Shown here piece after piece: positions 13,604 through 14,787 of a stretch of DNA of 14,787 nt. The notes under the pieces were generated by a model. That model saw nothing but the letters and a program-made list of their open reading frames with translations, searched no databases and was not told where the DNA came from. How positions within the stretch are numbered: position 1 is the first letter of the stretch; the number at the start of each line of letters is the position of its first letter. Origin of the DNA: Candidatus Avimicrobium faecavium. Lineage in GTDB: Bacteria; Bacillota; Clostridia; Oscillospirales; Ruminococcaceae. The position numbers were made by a program, and so were the translations under genes. The DNA lies in contig CAJFQR010000026.1 in NCBI GenBank assembly GCA_904419105.1, positions 1 to 14,787 on the forward strand, read 5' to 3'.

Positions 13604-14787
13604 TTACAGAAAGAGGCAGGCAATCGGATACCCGACCCCGACACTGAGCGCCACCGCCGCCAGCATCAGCCCAAAGCCGTAGCGCAGCAGTGCCCCGGCG
13701 CTGGTCCAGCCGCTGCTGCCGGCGATGGCCACACAGGGCATCGCCGGCGGAGTGGCAAAGGCATAGGAGGCCAGCATGCCGATGATGGCACACACCGCCG
13801 CCGTGTTCACGCTGCCCTGATAGGCCAGGCACACCGGCACGGCGATGGCGGTCACCACCGACACGGTGACCATATTGGAGGAGAGGTTGGTCTGCACCGC
13901 CGCCCAGAAGGCGAACAGCAGCACCACCAGCACCGGTGCAAGGTCCGCCGCCAGCGGCGCGATGGCCGCCGAGATCCAGCCGGTCAGCCCCACTCCGGCG
14001 TTGGTCATCGCCGCTCCGACCGACAGCGTCCCGGCGCACATGATCAGGCTGCCCCACGGCACCCCCTTGGCCATCGCCTCGCCAAAGGGCAGCAGGCTCC
14101 TGCCGTCCTCGGTGAGCATCGACAGCGCCACCGCCCCGAGCAGCGGCGAGAAGGCGGTGCCAAGTCCGTTGATCCAGGCGTAAAAGTCCGGGGCCAGCGG
14201 TTCGATCATGCTCGGCACCACCCACAGCGCCACCACCCCGAGGAACACCGCCAGCACCGTCTTTTCCCGGCGGGACATCGGCTCCAGCGTCTGCCGCAGA
14301 GCGGCAGCCCCCGCCGGGTCGATGCGGCTCATATCCGGGCGCAGCACCAACCGGAACAGCAGCAGCATTGCCGCCGCCGTCAGCAGCCCCACCGGCACCG
14401 CAAAGGCCATATACCCGGCGTAGTCGATGGCAAAGCCGGTGGAGGTGTGGTAGAACTCCATCGCCATCAGCGGGAACACATGGGCGATGGGGGTCATGCC
14501 CGAGGAGATGCCGCAGCAGAACACCAGCCCCATCATCAGCATTGAGGCGCTCTTCTCCCCCTTTTCGATGCCCAGCACGGCGTAGATCTCCTCCAGGATC
14601 GGCAGGTAGATGACAAAGAGCACCGTCGGCGAGATCACGGCCCCGAGCAGCAGCACCGAGCAAAAGAACAGCACCGCCAGCGCCCAGGGGCCCCGCCGGG
14701 CCGCACGGCTGGAGACGAACCAGACGGCGCACCGCCGTACGAACGGCGTCCGGGACAGGGCGTAGGTGCACAAAAAGGTGAACAGCA
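13604..14787 (-). CDS. SLC13/DASS-type anion transporter (5' end beyond window)
   Basis: About 394 C-terminal residues are visible, and the frame continues unbroken past the right edge (LFTFLCTYALSR at the border). The protein is strongly hydrophobic with about ten membrane segments. It resembles the divalent anion:Na+ symporter (SLC13/DASS) group, which imports succinate, malate, sulfate or similar anions. The late QTNLSSNMVT with a hydrophobic stretch resembles the SNT-type substrate and Na+ motif of the second repeat; the earlier GTLSVGAAMTNAG belongs to the same half. The loop with ILEEIYAVLGIEKGEKSASMLMMG fits the family. Because the N-terminal repeat is missing from view, full length and start cannot be judged. 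The substrate is unknown. Confidence 0.8.
   Translation of the reverse strand, partial: LFTFLCTYALSRTPFVRRCAVWFVSSRAARRGPWALAVLFFCSVLLLGAVISPTVLFVIYLPILEEIYAVLGIEKGEKSASMLMMGLVFCCGISSGMTPIAHVFPLMAMEFYHTSTGFAIDYAGYMAFAVPVGLLTAAAMLLLFRLVLRPDMSRIDPAGAAALRQTLEPMSRREKTVLAVFLGVVALWVVPSMIEPLAPDFYAWINGLGTAFSPLLGAVALSMLTEDGRSLLPFGEAMAKGVPWGSLIMCAGTLSVGAAMTNAGVGLTGWISAAIAPLAADLAPVLVVLLFAFWAAVQTNLSSNMVTVSVVTAIAVPVCLAYQGSVNTAAVCAIIGMLASYAFATPPAMPCVAIAGSSGWTSAGALLRYGFGLMLAAVALSVGVGYPIACLFL

Noticed and set aside
1..14787. CRISPR array, tRNA, rRNA, transposon ends or phage genes
   Set aside because: No spaced direct repeats, transposase, integrase or RNA gene signatures were seen on either strand.

Overview
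The window looks like chromosomal DNA from a high-GC anaerobic Clostridia-type Firmicute, most like the Oscillospirales gut lineages. The basis is strong AGGAGG-type ribosome binding sites, sigma-A promoters, several GTG/TTG starts, an Rnf cluster in the clostridial order, and family-level similarity of the proteins. I cannot fix genus or species from sequence alone. There is no sign of phage, transposon, CRISPR, tRNA or rRNA.

Region 1 (1-5191, minus strand) is the front of an Rnf operon. A strong promoter at 5163-5191 drives apbE (FMN transferase), a small Gx-transporter-type membrane protein, rnfC, rnfD and rnfG; rnfG runs off the left edge. rnfE, rnfA and rnfB are expected further left but are not in the window. 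ApbE is the enzyme that attaches FMN to threonines of RnfD and RnfG, so the maturase and its substrates share one transcript. RnfG is unusual: it carries two full FMN-binding domains and the start of a third. The 164-base spacer before rnfC holds strong inverted repeats.

Region 2 (5192-8295): an AT-richer gap with a terminator, then a minus-strand FMN-binding glutamate-synthase-like protein with a five-cysteine N-terminal cluster. Divergent from it is an AraC-family regulator, a natural candidate for its control.

Region 3 (8266-12995): two paralogous M20 amidohydrolases of identical length (434 aa), both minus strand, flank a plus-strand MFS transporter of the oxalate/formate-antiporter type. 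Between the first amidohydrolase and the transporter lies the C-terminal half of a LysR regulator, cut off at the transporter's ribosome binding site. This looks like a divergent lysR/transporter pair collapsed by deletion. The first amidohydrolase has a folded 5' leader.

Region 4 (12990-14787): a short Hsp20-like protein on the plus strand with a well-formed promoter and two palindromes, then the C-terminal part of an SLC13/DASS-type anion transporter running off the right edge. Three convergent gene pairs are separated by compact A-stem-T hairpins that can terminate in both directions.

Most of the window is ordinary energy metabolism and amide/carboxylate catabolism. I did not find a clearly new system. 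The best leads are the multi-flavin RnfG, the truncated LysR junction, the non-canonical glutamate-synthase-like protein and two structured mRNA leaders.
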